From Simmondsia chinensis (Eukaryota > Streptophyta > Magnoliopsida > Caryophyllales > Simmondsiaceae): a stretch of DNA of 64,000 nt. The stretch is taken from positions 21,796,350 through 21,860,349 of the forward strand of contig JAGTTD010000020.1 in assembly GCA_018398585.1 (NCBI GenBank). The letters are read 5' to 3'. The position numbers and the translations under genes were made by a program. The notes under the pieces were generated by a model that ran no database searches, had not been told where the DNA came from, and saw only the letters and a program-made list of their open reading frames with translations. Positions 33,165 through 44,858 of this stretch are shown here, in pieces; within the stretch, counting starts at the first letter, position 1; each line of letters begins with the position of its first letter.

Positions 33165-33960
33165 ACCCGCACAACCATGCTCCATACCCGCCCCGCCCCA
33201 TACCCACCAGTGGTTCGTTTTGTACATAATTAATCTTAAAGTTAAAAAATGCGTCTTTAAATTCAATAATCCAAATTATTTACCAATGTCATAAAAAAAA
33301 TAAATTGTTCTTAAAAAGAGTATTAAATAACTAATTTGAGCGGGTATAGGATTATAGTATGAAATAACTACTAGGAGCGCGTATAGATAACGGTATTTAT
33401 CAATGGTTAAAAAAATAATTTGTTTCGAAAAGTAGTATTAAATGACTAATATGAGCGGGTATAGATAATCGTTTTGTACGCATGTTAGGGCAATGGGGCT
33501 AGCACGGGTATAGGATTTTGGTGGCGAGTATGGGTATGGAGGAGGGACCCCATACCCGCCCCGCCCCGCCCCATTGCCCTCCCTTGGATACGTTGAGACA
33601 TAGGTGGGCTACTTTTAGAGTAATTGTTGTTAGGTACCCACTTCATACCCGTGGTGGGTAATGGGGTGGGTACGGATATAGGGTTTGGATGGCGGGTACT
33701 GTTAGTTATGTTGTCTAATGTTTAGATCTTATAAACCAAAGTCAAATAGGGCAGGTCCCCCATACCTGCCAATGATTCATTTTGTACATAGTTAACCTTG
33801 AAGTTAAATATTACGTTTTTAAATTGAATAATCCAAATTAAATAAATAATATGAGCTGATATAGATAATCATTTTATACACACATTAGCGTAATGGGGCG
33901 GGTACGGGTATGGAGGAGGCACGCCATACCCTCCATGCCCCATTGCCATCCCTTTGATAA
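33165..33960. mobile_element. Nested, degenerate GC-ended MITEs (CCCATACCCGCCCC type)
   Basis: CCATACCCGCCCCGCCCC occurs at about 33184 and 33550, and the inverse GGGGCGGGTACGGGTATGG at 33893. CATTGCC(A/C)TCCC(T) ends occur at 33573 and 33942. The pattern of GC-rich inverted ends round AT-rich bodies, present several times within 800 bp, suggests nested copies of one small hAT-like family. Individual boundaries are unclear. Confidence 0.45.
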
Positions 33961-35055
33961 GTTGAGATATAATTAGGCTACTTTTAAATTAATTTTTATT
34001 ATTTAATCTGCAAATAATAACAATTATTGTTGTTTAATATACAAGATAATTGGGTGACCATTTTTTAAGAAAAAAGGGAAATAAAAAGAAAAATAAAAGG
34101 GATTGGGGGTATAGGATTAGAAAAAGAGAAATAAAAAAAAGGAAAAATCTAAGAAAAAGGGGTTGGGGGTGGGGAGGGTTTTGGAGGAGATAAACTTCTC
34201 TATAATAATAAAGAAGATCTTGAGTTTTAGATAATTTATTGGGTACCCTAAATTTCTAAAATTTTATCAATAATATATCCTTTTGTCAAAATTTGATAAA
34301 TTTTTGTTAAAAAATGCTAAAATTGAACATAATTCAACAATATATTAGTATTTTGATTAGAATTTGATGATTTTTTTTGAAAATGCGAAAATGACACATA
34401 ACTGTTGTAGTTCTTAGGTGTCGACATTAACATCCGGTGAATATTTTATCGGAATTCATTGAATTTTTCTATGAAAACATTGGCATTAGCCTTGTACTCG
34501 TGTATTATACCAACAATTTTTTTTATAAAATTGAACAATAATTCAAAATTTTATTAAATTCCGATATAGGATATTTAGGTGATAAAATATTCCAACCTTG
34601 GGGTACCTCATTATTGAAATGTCAGGATTTCCCTTAAAAAAGTTACAAAAAATAACATCATTCTAAAGAATGATTCCCCAAGTAAACATGTTAAATAATA
34701 AAAGAGATGTTAATTATTTATCATCATGAGAAACATGGTTTATAAATTAAATTTAAAATATATACATATTTTACAATAAATTAAATTAAATTATTTATTA
34801 AATATTTTAATTATATTATATGTAAATTTATAGATTTAGTCATTATTAAAACTCTTTAATTATTTATACTTGTTCAACAAACATACAACATAAATTAATA
34901 ACTTTAAATTAATATATAAAATAATAAATAATAAATATGCATCAAATTACACGTTATATATTAATTCCAAATATTTCAAAAATATACAGGGCAAGGTTAA
35001 AAAGAAATAAATATTGTAATAAAAGCTGGATACTACATTATTTCTATTGGAACAT
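33961..35055. other. AT-rich stretch, no gene seen
   Basis: Long A/T runs. 34180-34630 contains AATTTGATAAATTTTTGTTA-type short repeats but no terminus I can define. Confidence 0.4.
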
Positions 35056-35068
35056 AAACGATCATGAC

Positions 35069-35152
35069 GACTAGTAAGCCACTTGGTGGTTCGGATTTTG
35101 CTTGTTCGAATTGTCGGGTTTTGTACTGTGTTTTGCGCTATTTATCGGAGAA
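35069..35152 (+). mobile_element. 84-bp L1 LINE tail with 13-bp target duplication
   Basis: AAACGATCATGAC is present at 35056-35068 and again at 35153-35165. The insert between them (GCTTGTTCGAATTGTCGGGT ... TTGCGCTATTTATCGGAGAA) matches the final part of the LINE at 31631-32628 (GCTGAATGTCGGGTTCTGC ... TTGCTATCTATCGGAAAA). This is an extremely 5'-truncated retroposition. Confidence 0.75.
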
Positions 35153-35572
35153 AAACGATCATGACAATTACTACCCTTTCTTTAGACAACAACTTAAGAA
35201 TCTTCTTTTGTGAATATAATAAGATCATTTAAAACGTAAAATTATGTATTTTATTTAACTTAAAATTTAGTAAATTTAATTTATATTATACAAATCTTAA
35301 AAAATTTAACTAAAATTAATATATACATATATATCGACACTTGTGCACAGTGCATAGATATTTATAAAAAATAATAAAATAAAAATTATAAAAAATGAAT
35401 AAAGAAATAATATTGGCATCTATGCTGACAAGTTTGTCCAACTAGATGCCAATTGGGAAATTATTTCTTAGGGATGTCATTTTTATAATATTTTTCTAGT
35501 GTTATTTTGGGCAATGATTCGATAATGTGAACCTTTGAGTTATCCATTATTTAAGTCTAATCGATGTGTGCT

Positions 35573-35745
35573 ATAAAGTCCTCATGCTGTCAACCCTATA
35601 AGGTTAGGGATCATCGGAAACAGTCTCTCGGCAAGGTTATACCTTGAAGGGGTAAGGCTGAGTATATTCACCCCTCCCAAACCCCGCTTATGAAGGAGCT
35701 CTTAAGGCACTAGGTCTATTATTATTGTTGGTGGTGGTGTTGGCA
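35573..35745 (+). mobile_element. SINE (5S/Au-like family), truncated within the 5S head
   Basis: Starts AAAGTCCTCATGCTGTCA, the last bases of 5S rRNA (AAGTCCTCGTGTTGC). It continues with the family body (CAGTCTCTCGGCAAGG, GGGTAAGGCTGAGTATATT, AACCCCGCTTATGAAGGAGC) and a TATTATTATTGTTG tail. Confidence 0.7.
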
Positions 35746-35914
35746 TAGAAGGGCTTGTTAAAGCCATTTTCAAGGCTTTTTTTTTAATAATTTAAATTTT
35801 TGGAATAATTAGTTTTAAATAATGCAAAAGCTAAAAGAAAACAATTCAATCATACATAATTTTACATTAATTGTTCACCACTATTACAAAAGGAAAAATA
35901 TAGTTTAAAGAAAA

Positions 35915-36315
35915 GGGTATATTTACGTCACTAGTCCATATACTTTACCGAATAGGTTAATTTAGTTCATGACCTTTTAATTCCGTCAATTTAATCCTTG
36001 TACAATTGAACTTATTCTCCTTACATCTAACATTCAGAATCAACATTAGATTTTCATTATTGTAACGTTAGTTAGCATTTTCGAGGCGTGTTCACTCTTC
36101 ATAAACGTCAACTCACACGCTCTCGATGTGAAAAGCATGCAAATGCTAATTAACATTACATTTTAATTCGGAGTTAGTGTTCATTTCAAAATGATTTGAT
36201 TGGAAGAATTTAAATTGTAAAAGAACAAAATTAACATAATTAAAAGTTTTGGGACTAAACTGACATTATAGGTAAAGTAAGAGGATTAATAATATAAATA
36301 ATCCTTTAAAATGTT
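35915..36315. mobile_element. MITE-like element, ~400 bp
   Basis: Ends are imperfect inverted repeats: AAGGGTATATTTACGTCACT ... CATATACTTTACC on the left and GGTAAAGTAAGAGGATTA ... ATATAAATAATCCTTT on the right. The interior contains the partial inverted pair GTTAGTTAGCATTTTCG / CAAATGCTAATTAACAT. Related fragments are at 27155-27402 and 61570-61700. Target duplication unclear. Confidence 0.5.
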
Positions 36316-36876
36316 ATTCAAGAAAGGAAAAAAAAAGGGGAAAAAAAAATTCTGCGTACAATGACATGCATGCCCATGTACGTACGTCCCACGGGCTGCC
36401 ACCATTCTTGTCCTCCATGCAAACCAACACTCCCTTTTTTATTTTTAAAAATAGAAAATAAATCTATTTTGAATTTATTTTCAATTTTAATTATATTTTA
36501 AAATATTTTAAATTTTTAGTTATTTATTTTTTAGAATACGAAAAAGTGGTAAAAATTGGAATCGATTTTGTCTTTTGGTTTTATGAATTTTTTTATTTCT
36601 GATTTAAAGAGGCTCAGCTAAAACTCAAATAGAATAAGAAAAATCGTGAACATTATTTAGTTTTTGAGTTTTTATTTGGATTTTTAATATTTTAGAAACT
36701 AAAGGCACGATTTTGAATTTTTTTTTTTTTAGTTTTTAAAAAAGTTAAACAAAAATCAAAAGCCAAATAAAACCCATTTTTAATACCGAATTTTTAATTT
36801 TGAAAAAATAAAAATAAAATATAACCCCAAATAAATCCCTTAAATATTAATGATAATTAATAATAAATAAAATAAA
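36316..36876. other. AT-rich 3' flank of the decarboxylase pseudogene, no gene seen
   Basis: Apart from a GC-richer patch at 36350-36425 with CGTACGTAC-type repeats, this is low-complexity A/T sequence. No coding sequence is visible. Confidence 0.4.
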
Positions 36877-38397
36877 TTAGAAGTCGCAAACCCTACGGCT
36901 CAGCACAGCATTAACATGCTCCTGGATCAACTTCCACGCGTGAGTCACGTGCTTCACCTCAGTCAAAGTGGCCCCCACCGCAAACCGGATCATATAAACC
37001 CGGTCCACCACCGAATGGGTCATATAAACCTGACCCGATACATTTATAGACTCAAGAATTTCCGCATTGATCTCATTGACCGTTTCTTCTTCTAGAAACT
37101 TATGCGCGTGCCTTGTGCAGCTCTTATGCAACGCATCAATAACAGCTGCTGGTCTGACTCGGAAACAAACCAAAGCGAAGCTCCTGGGGACAACCACCTC
37201 AAACCTCCCATCCATCGTCACGAGGTTCTCAAAGTAAATAGCCATGTCTACGTGGCTTCGTAAGAAGTCACGGAGGTAGGTTACACCGTACACTCGGAGT
37301 ACGAGCCAGAGCTTCAATGCTTGGAACCTACGGCTGAGCTGAATTTGCCAATCTTTGTAGTCCACCACTTTATTTGTGTCCGTGGCTTTGTTTTTTAAGT
37401 ACTCAGGATTGGTAGAAAGAGCGTTGACTAATAGGTTCGGGCGTTTGACCCAGAGGCAACACCAATCTAGTGTGGTCAAGAACCATTTATGAGCGTTGAA
37501 GCTGAATGACATGGCGTTTTCTATGCAGTTGATTAAGTGACGGAACTCGGGGCAGATACACGCGTTACCAGCGTAGGCGGCGTCCGCGTGGACCCACATT
37601 TTGTAGTCTTTCGCCACGTCACATAAGGGGGCCCACTGGGTCCACGGCAGCAGTGGAGGTGGTCCCCACTGTTGCACAAAGGAAGAATGGGATCAAACCT
37701 GCTTCCACATCAGCTTCTATTGCGACGCGTAAAGAGTCCGGTCGCATTGAAAACGCATTGTTTCGTGTTGTTTTGATATTTCGAAATTTTTTTGGTGAAA
37801 TCCCGGCTATTTTAGCGGATTTGTAAAAAGAGCAATGGGTTTGGTCTGAACCATAAATAACTAACTTGTTAATGTTTTCTCGACCGGTCTGGCCCAAAAC
37901 ACGGTCTCTTGCAGCGGTTATAGTGGTTAAAATAGCCTCACATGTGGTTCCCATCAAGACCCCACCGCCATCCCCCGAAAACGTAAACGAATTTGGGAGT
38001 TGGATGATGTCAGCAAGCCAGTCCATGACGTGACTCTCGAGTTCCGTGGCTACAGGGGAGGAAATCCAACTAAACCCCACCACATTGAACCCAGCAGCTA
38101 GGGTTTCACCCAGCAATGCTGCCACTACTAGGAAAATAGGGAAAATTTATTAGGGCTTTGCCAATGCGTCAGCCCTGGAACAATGTCATTTTTAATATCT
38201 TTTAAGATCGTCTCAATGGGTTCAGGCTCATCTGGGGCAGATTCTGGCAACTGTTGACGAAGATAGCCCGGTTCAACTTGGCTTCGAACTGGGTGTTTTT
38301 CAATGTTCTTGAAGTAATCAGTGAGGAAGTCAATGACCATGTAGCCTTGACGTCGAAACTCTTCTGGGTCTAACGGGTTAGTAAATATAATTTCGGG
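36877..38397 (-). pseudogene. TYDC-like: Tyrosine/aromatic-L-amino-acid decarboxylase (PLP), pseudogene
   Basis: The minus strand reads almost full length (~507 codons, as in plant TYDC/AADC, single exon). In order: [35 protein letters not shown], a broken substrate-loop region, [54 protein letters not shown], the PLP Asp in [17 protein letters not shown], the Schiff-base Lys in NAHKWFLT, and the C-terminal [14 protein letters not shown]. The family decarboxylates tyrosine, DOPA or phenylalanine-type acids in the cytosol; the substrate cannot be told here. Lesions: a frame break at about 38110-38145, where HWQSPN should run into the YFPSSGS region; one extra base at about 37622-37630 ([12 protein letters not shown]); and no in-frame ATG, a TAA lying six bases before the first homologous codons. 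Catalytic residues survive, so inactivation looks recent. Confidence 0.88.
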
Positions 38398-38537
38398 TAC
38401 TCGTTAAAGTATCTTTGTCAGATAAAGACGGAAAAAAAAGTGAAAGAAATGGAGAAAAAGAGAGAGAAATGGGTTTGAATTAAACAAGAAAAGAAGTAGA
38501 TGAATTGTGTGGGATGTAATGGAGTTGTGAAGGGGAA

Positions 38538-38544
38538 TTATATA
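38538..38544 (-). promoter_or_regulatory. TATA box of the decarboxylase pseudogene
   Basis: TATATAA on the minus strand, about 140 bp upstream of the first homologous codon, followed by a CT/AC-rich leader (CTCTCTCTTTTTCTCC). Position and leader fit a plant core promoter, which indicates a duplicated gene rather than a retrocopy. Confidence 0.5.
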
Positions 38545-38855
38545 GTAGTGAAGTGAGTGGGAGTTATAGGCGCGTGCAGTAATTCACTATTTTTTATTGA
38601 AAAACATCTAAAAGGTTTTAAAAAATTACTTATATTTTTTAATTTTTTAATGTTATATCTTAACCTAACGTTTTTAGCATGCGTTAGTTTTTACTGACGT
38701 AACATACTAAAAAATAGAGAGAAAGTACCTTTTTTCTTAAGAATTGGAATTTACATTTCAAATATTTAAACAAATATTTTAAATGTCTAAAAAATTTGTA
38801 AATATTTAGAATAAGAGTTTATATAATTAAATTTTTTTTTTAAATATGTCATATT

Positions 38856-39066
38856 AGTAAGCACCGTATCCCATTAGAACTCCGAAGTTAAGCGTGCTTG
38901 GGCGAGAGTAGTGTCAGGATCGGTGACCTCCTGGGAAATCCTCACTCTCAGGTTGGGGGCACTGAAAACAGCGTCTATTCAGGTTGACACCCTAAAGGGG
39001 GAAGAATGCGTACATCCGCCCACCCCCCGACCCTGCGTAGGCGGGAGCCCTTGAGGCACTGGGTAT
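38856..39066 (+). mobile_element. SINE with 5S-rRNA-derived head and Au-like tail
   Basis: 38859-38943 follows plant 5S rRNA from about nucleotide 24: AGCACCGTATCCCATTAGAA, GAAGTTAAGCGTGCTTGGGC, GAGAGTAGTGTCAGGATCGG, TGACCTCCTGGGAAATCCTC. It keeps the internal promoter boxes. After a short spacer the body reads GGTTGACACCCTAAAGGGGG, GCGTACATCCGCCC, GACCCTGCGTAGGCGGGAGC and TTGAGGCACTGGGT. It is the best-preserved head of the copies here. No clear target duplication. Confidence 0.8.
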
Positions 39067-39244
39067 GTTCCTTTTTTATATATAATCATTTTTATCAAAA
39101 AAAATGAATTATAATTTCTTATTAAATAATATAATATATAGTATTGCCTTACAAATATATTTTATAAAATAAAATATATTATAATTTATTAAAAAAATAT
39201 AATTACAATAATATAAATAAAAAATACTATTATAAAATAAATCA

Positions 39245-39303
39245 AAACCCCCCAATGGGCCGGACGCGGGCCCAATTCCGGCCCAACCTACTGGCCACCT
39301 CTA
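39245..39303. mobile_element. hAT-type MITE right end (fragment)
   Basis: CCAATGGGCCGGACGCGGGC ... CTACTGGCCACCTCTA matches the right end of 27411-27931. The left end is missing; an A/T stretch and a SINE precede it. Confidence 0.55.
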
Positions 39304-39442
39304 ATCACGATCACCACCAATGGTATTTTGGCATCATACGCTAGCTTTGTGACACATTGATTTCTATATTTGTATTATAAATATGTCTATTTGGGCATAG
39401 AAAATGGTATACGCATAATTTTTGTATTTAGTGTAGGGTAAT

Positions 39443-40021
39443 GATACTGTTCTGACTGATGTAGGAACGTATAGGGTAAAATATATAGACACCAATTATG
39501 GCAAGGTTAAAAACTCTATTATAGTAATTGATAGATTGCTGATCTTAGCGGGGTTAAAACCCGATTATAGAGTAGTCAAATTCACTTCCTGGGTAGGCTG
39601 CCAAGGATACAGATAGTCAAATTCGCCACCTTAGTATGTTAAGCTAAGGATACAGATAATAGCCATTATTTACCATCCTGGTTAGTTAATGTAAAGATAC
39701 TGAATAATTCTTAAATCAGAAAAAAGGAAGAGAAACTCTCAAACTTTTAATTCATCATAAAAATAATTGAACTCTGTACAAGACTCACCACAAAGGGGTA
39801 TTTATAGACTCAACAAACCTTAAAAAGATAAACATAAAGATAATTAAAATCCTAACTGATAAATATAAATATAAACTAAATCCTATAAATATAGAGATAA
39901 ACCAATCTTAATTGATAAATATAATGATAAATCTTAACAATATTTAATCTAATTAATGAAACTAAATAATCAAATCTAATTTAAATCTAATTAAATTAAT
40001 CCTAGCTAATCTTTACGACAC
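39443..40021 (-). repeat. Candidate solo LTR
   Basis: On the minus strand it would start TGTCGTAAAGATTAGCTAGG (40021), contain a TATAAATACCCCTTTGTGG core promoter near 39800, and end AGTCAGAACA, followed by GTATCAT, a remnant of a primer-binding site. No second copy is in the window. Boundaries are tentative. Confidence 0.4.
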
Positions 40022-40310
40022 TCTATGTCACCGGCAATAATAATTTTTGTTTTGACAGTAATAACTCCAAGTAGTTCTTTCCTCTGTAGTGTGAATTACA
40101 TAAATTAAACACTTGGATTAGAAAATAATGTCAAACTAGCTAATTAATTAAATTTTTTTTTTCAAAATCCTTACTTTTTTGTAAACTACTATTAACTTTT
40201 TAAATACTTAAATTAGCTTAGAAAATTAAGTCAAAAATGTTTTTTTTTTTTTTTTGGGGTAAATTAGTGACTTCTTATGCATTAAATACATAAATTAAGT
40301 TATTGTTAGG

Positions 40311-43300
40311 TAGTGGTGGCCAACGGGCCGGGTCGGCCCGGAAACCGGCTCGGCCCGGCCCGTTTTTGGCCCGGCCCAGCCCGCACGGTACTGTAGCCGG
40401 CCGGGCCGGGCACAGGCCCGACGTCCCCAGGGCCGGGCCTCGGGCCTTTTTTTTAGGGCTTGGACCCGGCCCGGCCCGGCCCGTGAGCCCGGCCCGGCCC
40501 AAAAGAGCCAACGGCTCTTTTTTTACAAAAAAAAAAAAAAAAAAAAATTATATATTTTTTTTTCTATAAATACTTAAACCTCCCCAACTCATTTTCTCAC
40601 AAAATCTTCAATTCTCTCTTCTCTCTCTATACATTCATCATCTCCCATCTTCTCTAATTTGCTAATTGCAAAATTATGTTCTAAAGTTTGAAGTTCGTAA
40701 AGTATTTGGCTGAAGTGTGAATTTCATTGTTCTCTCATTTCTGTAATTTTAGTATCGTAATTTTTTTTGATTCGCAATTTTAGTTATTTAATTTGCATTA
40801 CTACTTGCATTTTATAAATAATAATCATTTATACTAATATGGCACACAACTCTTCATCATCTGGAGCCGGTCGTGCTAGTTCTAGCTCTTCTCGGCCACC
40901 CAGAATCCCAAAAAGGACTAGAATTGTCTTACTTGGTACTGAAGAACGAGCTTTTATACAACCAGACCCAACACCCCAATACCCTGATGATAGCATAGAT
41001 TATAACTTTTCACAACCACAAGATTATCATGAGTCAGGTAGTGGTGGGGTTGGAGACTCACAAACTGATGAGGAACCCACCCCCACTACAGATGCCCAGC
41101 CTGAAACTAGTACCTTGACTAGTAGGCGCACAACTAGTGGGGTATGGAAGCACTCTACCCTTAATAAGACAACTAATAAAGCAACCTGTAAATTATGTGA
41201 CCCACCTAAGAATTTTAGCCATCAACCCAGCAGTGGGACGGGCACACTAAATAGACATATACTTAGGTGCCACCCCGAGCAATTCCCGGAAAAGAGCCAA
41301 CAACGTTTAGTATAGCAAGTGACCGGTGCACTTGCTAATTTTAGGTTCTCTCAGGAGAGCAACCGTAGGGGGCTAGCTAAATATATAATTTTGAGTGAAA
41401 GGCCTTTTAGTACCGGCGAAAACCCACATTTCGTCGACTACCTCCAACGAAATGTGAACCCCGCAATTGTGAGGATTCCTCGGAACACCGTAAAGCGGGA
41501 CGCTTTTACATTGTACCACAATCTTAAAATTGGGATACATACACTTTTTGCGATGAACACGAGCATGTTCTCGTTGACGTCGGACGTATGGACGTCCAAA
41601 CCCGGCCAACCTTATATGTGCATAACGGCACACTGGACCGATGAATCCTTCATCATCCAGAAGAGAATAATTCATTTTGGGCTTTTAGATTGCCCCCATA
41701 CTGCCGAGGTAATTACGGGTGCGATTATGTCGGCAGTCCGCGATTGGGGCATAGAACAACGTATCTTCAGTATTACGTTTGATAATGCTTCCAATAACAC
41801 TGCATCCGTAGCACATTTAATTAGGAAAATGAGACCCATGTTAGGTGGGAAGTGTTTTCATATTCGTTGCATCTGTCACATTTTGCATTTAATGGTAATG
41901 GAAGGTTTGGATCTTATAGACGCATCCCTTGCCACCTTAAGATCTGTAATAATATCAATTAAAGCATCCGTCGTTAGGAAAAAAAGATTTAAAAATATAT
42001 GTAGGTTGCATAACATAGAATATAAACAATTTAAATTAGACTCCAAGACTAGGTGGTCGTCTACGGTAGTAATGTTAGAGCGCATTCTACCATACAAAGA
42101 CGCTCTGATGGAATTCGCCCAGGAAAATCGTATAGAATGGCGCGATTACAACCTGGACGGTATACATTGGGAGACAATAGATGAAATTTGTAAATTTTTT
42201 AGCATGTTTAAAGACGCGACAACATTTTTTTCGGGTTGCTACTATCCGACCATGCCTCAAGCAATATCAACATTGCTTGATATTGTAAATTGGATGGTGG
42301 GTAATCAATCCAACCCCATTTTGTTCGGATCGATTGCGGCAATGAAAGAAAAGCTTGCCAAATATTTTTCTAAACTACCTCTTACTTACTGCTTTGCTAC
42401 TATTTTAGACCCTCATTGTAAACGCTCAGGTTTCAACTTGTTTTGCCAACATTTTTTCACGTATTTGAATCCTTCTCTTAATATCAACACTTTCATTGCC
42501 GATGTCGATAACGACTTGCATAGTTTATTTTCTTAATATTTCCGTCAATTAGCGTCCAATAATCCTAGTACTGCTGCAGTAGGATCTTCCACATCTAGTG
42601 GAAGTAGTTCACACACGTCATATTCGTGGAAATTGTTGGAGCAATTTACGCCCACAGCAGCCCCCACATCATGTGACGAGTTAGATTATTATTTGCGGAC
42701 ACCGATGGTCCATATTTTCGGGCCGCCGGGCAAACCGAATTTTGATTTGTTACAATGGTGGAACACAAACCAAACCCAGTATCCCGTGCTTTCCACCATG
42801 GCACGTGATATACTAAGTTGTCCGGTGTCTTCAGTAGCATTAGAGTGTGCTTTCAGTCTTGGTGGCAGATTGCTTGGAACGAAGAGGGCGAAGTTATCGC
42901 CGTCGAGCTTGGAGATGTCCGTGTGCTTGAAGGATTGGCTGCTAGCTGAGGCAAGAGATCAACAGAGAATGAAGATGGATTCATCGAGCGATGAAGAAGA
43001 CGACCGCACAACTGATACGTCAAATGATGGCGTAGAAACCCCCCGATATGACTGATATCAAGATTCAAGACTTTTGTATGTTAATTATTTACTTTCAAAT
43101 ATTTACGTCAAAAGATGACCGCACACTCCATATGTCAAAATTTATATTTTTTGATAAATAAATTTATATTTTTAAATATTAGGCCCCAACTTTGTATTTG
43201 TATTTGATACGTTATTTATTTACTGATATTTTTTTGATAATTACTTGTTATATATTGTATTTTATTTATTATATATATTTAGTATTATTTTTTTTGAACA

Positions 43301-43517
43301 TGTATACTTGGAAAGAAATATATTTGTATCTCATATTATTTATCAATGAATTACAATAATTTTAGTACAAAACGACTATTTATTTTTTAATTTTTTTTTT
43401 AATTTAGTTAAAAAGGCCGGGCAGATCGGCCCGCCCGCACTGTAGCGGGCCCGGGCCTGGAAGCCCTCGGGCCCGGCCTGGCCCGGCCCGGCCCGACCCG
43501 GCCCACTGCCACCACTA
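40311..43517 (+). mobile_element. hAT transposon, 3.2 kb, with perfect 8-bp target duplication
   Basis: Terminal inverted repeats TAGTGGTGGCCAACGGGCC (40311) and CGGCCCACTGCCACCACTA (ending 43517). TTGTTAGG flanks both sides (40303-40310 and 43518-43525). Both subterminal regions are packed with GGCCCGG/CCGGGCC repeats, the likely transposase-binding sites. A single transposase gene fills the middle. Confidence 0.93.
40839..43055 (+). pseudogene. hAT transposase (Ac/Tam3 type), one frame with two stop codons
   Basis: The whole 739-codon reading is in one frame without introns, broken by TAG at 41313-41315 and TAA at 42534-42536. A Ser-rich N-terminus leads to a BED zinc finger (C117, C120, H140, H145; TCKLC ... 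LNRHILRCH). The RNase H-like core includes SLTSDVWTSKPGQ and ITFDNASNN. The C-terminal hATC dimerisation region reads YPVLSTMARDILSCPVSS, then ECAFSLGGRLLG and LSPSSLEMSVCLKDWL. The acidic tail DSSSDEEDD follows. The enzyme would excise and reinsert the element. Only two point changes separate it from an open frame, so loss of function is recent. TATA-like sequence at 40550-40570 lies just inside the left subterminal repeats. Confidence 0.92.
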
Positions 43518-43525
43518 TTGTTAGG

Positions 43526-44721
43526 TGTGGACATAGATACTTGGAGATCTTTACAGTACTAGCTAGGATTGCATCCTACAAGAAAGAAATAATTAAGTCT
43601 GATTTTGTATTGAAAGTTATCTTTCAACTTATTAAAAAAATATAAAGCAATTGCTATTTAATGATTATAATATTTTTATTCTTGTATACAAAGTCAATAG
43701 TAATAATGTTTTTTCGACCCAAAAAAAAAAACTAATATATATATATATATATATGTTTTTGGAGAAATGCAATGGGGCTGCCCAACAAACTTGCGTGTCC
43801 TAATTTAGTTTTCGGCCCTCTCAGCAGCAACCTAGTTTGTTGGGATAATCATTTATTGTGTTTATTATTATAATGTTATTATATTACGAGTCTGTTCTTA
43901 TACGATGCATGAATAATGTTTAAGTTCTAAAAAGATTTAAATTAGTATAAAAATTATTTGATCAGGAAAATAAGTAATTATACCAAAACTGTAGGGTATA
44001 ATGCAATTTGTTTTTGTCCCAAAAAAAATGCAAATTTGTTTAATAAATCTCTTGTATGGCAATTATTTTGTGCATTGTACTTTTCATTTGTTTTGTTTTT
44101 TTTTTTTTTCCTTGTAATGGATACTTATAGGAAAACAAGATTGTTAGTGCAATTGTTTGTGATAATTTTATTACGATAGCTAGTTAGAAACTCAGAGTGC
44201 TAATAATGGATATACTTGTACTTTTGAATTAATCAGGAGTATTGCACTTGTGTTTTGCCAAAAATGTTAAATAATGTAGAATATTAAATGACACTCTTTA
44301 TAATTATTGCTTGGATTTAGATTTAGGTTGTATTTGGTGTATGAAATTGGAATTAGACTGTGAATTTGGAATTTAGATGTGATAGGATCCGAGATTAGAT
44401 CCTATCCTTACACACATATCTAATACAATCCAACACAGGATTAACTACGGGATAACTAAGATGCTATCCTGGATTTATATATTAGATTGTGTAGCTTTAA
44501 ATGCAAGTAAGAAAGAGGGAGAGATGTACACACATTACTCATACATGATCATAATATCCCTAACTATCCACGTATTTATACTATAGTGTAGAGATGAGGT
44601 GTAGGGATGCAGTTTTCCTTGCAATGCACAGTTGTTACATAATTGAATTCAAATTGACAATTATATTGTGAATATTTAATGAAATGACTGGTCATTTATT
44701 TTCAGTGCTGTGTGTCGTGTG
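43526..44721. other. AT-rich stretch, no gene seen
   Basis: Contains an (AT)n tract at 43735-43754. A short segment near 44320-44480 (TTGTATTTGGTGTATGAAAT, GATAGGATCCGAGATTAG) looks repeat-like but without definable ends. Confidence 0.4.
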
Positions 44722-44858
44722 GCAGATTCTTAAAAAGAGTCTCTCGTCAGGGGCCCACCCTGATTGGGTAAGGCTGTGTACATCCTACCCCTCCCAGACT
44801 CTGCGTAGGTGGAAGCCTTTGTGGCATTGGGACTATTGTTGTTGTTGTTATTGATGTA
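44722..44858 (+). mobile_element. SINE (5S/Au-like family), 5' truncated
   Basis: GAGTCTCTCGTCAGGGGCCC, GGTAAGGCTGTGTACATCCT, CAGACTCTGCGTAGGTGGAA and a TTGTTGTTGTTATTG tail. The 5S head is absent. Confidence 0.65.

Noticed and set aside
38859..38943. 5S rRNA gene
   Set aside because: Only about nucleotides 24-110 of 5S are present and a SINE body follows directly.
40275..40569. Pro/Ala/Gly-rich frames on both strands
   Set aside because: Created by GGCCCGG repeats in the hAT subterminal region; both strands are open at once, which points to composition, not coding.
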